Shown: positions 6,543 to 6,569 of the stretch, in pieces
Numbering within the stretch: the stretch's first letter is position 1
How the letters are laid out: each line of letters begins with the position of its first letter
NCBI GenBank assembly: GCA_009925805.1
Contig: RFQF01000115.1
Coordinates: 1 to 6,569, forward strand
Length of the DNA stretch: 6,569 bases
From: Flavobacteriia bacterium
Lineage (GTDB): Bacteria > Bacteroidota > Bacteroidia > Flavobacteriales_D > Crocinitomicaceae
Direction: 5' to 3'
The notes under the pieces: generated by a model
The model's database searches: none
Seen by the model: only the letters and a program-made list of their open reading frames with translations
What the model was told of the DNA's origin: nothing
Translations under genes and position numbers: made by a program

Positions 6543-6569
6543 GTTCAATTAACGAATAAGGGTAAGGTT

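Noticed and set aside
5517..6548. TTG start for the PorP/SprF gene two codons upstream of the ATG
   Set aside because: The ATG at 6542 gives a standard signal peptide starting MKSAVFF. TTG starts are rare and the two extra residues add nothing.
1..6569. A novel defence, mobile or biosynthetic system spanning the window
   Set aside because: Every long coding region belongs to a known family and there are no repeats, integrases, toxin-antitoxin pairs or arrays. The gene set looks like ordinary chromosome.

Overview
The window looks like a chromosomal fragment of a member of the Bacteroidota, most likely a Flavobacteriales-type lineage. This rests on a PorP/SprF-family protein (found almost only with the type IX secretion system of this phylum), a bacterial GH3-family protein, a tandem-domain universal stress protein of the Bacteroidota type, TAnnTTTG-like promoter elements in place of -35/-10 boxes, and no clear Shine-Dalgarno sequences. 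Base composition and codon use look even across all genes by eye, and I see no mobile element, CRISPR array, tRNA or rRNA.

Layout. Positions 1-3889 hold three minus-strand genes that read right to left as one probable operon. They are a two-domain universal stress protein (3068-3889), class I fructose-1,6-bisphosphatase (fbp, 2108-3064) and the transcription-repair coupling factor mfd (start at 2065, running off the left edge). The spacing is 3 nt and then 42 nt, and all three lie in the same reading frame, separated only by stop codons. A 110-nt divergent spacer (3890-3999) carries a good -7 element for the stress-protein operon and a small palindrome. On the plus strand follows a GH3-family adenylating enzyme of unknown substrate (4000-5520, GTG start). 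It converges on a minus-strand PorP/SprF gene (5517-6542), and the two stop codons share a single TTAA. No gene-free stretch exceeds 300 bases.

How they fit together. The operon links a stress sensor/ATP-binding protein, the committed gluconeogenic phosphatase and a DNA-repair translocase. That is co-transcription of housekeeping functions, not an evident pathway. The GH3 protein is a probable acyl-adenylate/amide synthetase with its own promoter region. The PorP/SprF protein is a probable outer-membrane barrel tied to gliding or type IX secretion. I found no convincing new multi-gene system. The points most worth checking are the shortened FBPase N-terminus with an altered AMP pocket, the unknown GH3 substrate, and the completely gap-free convergent junction.
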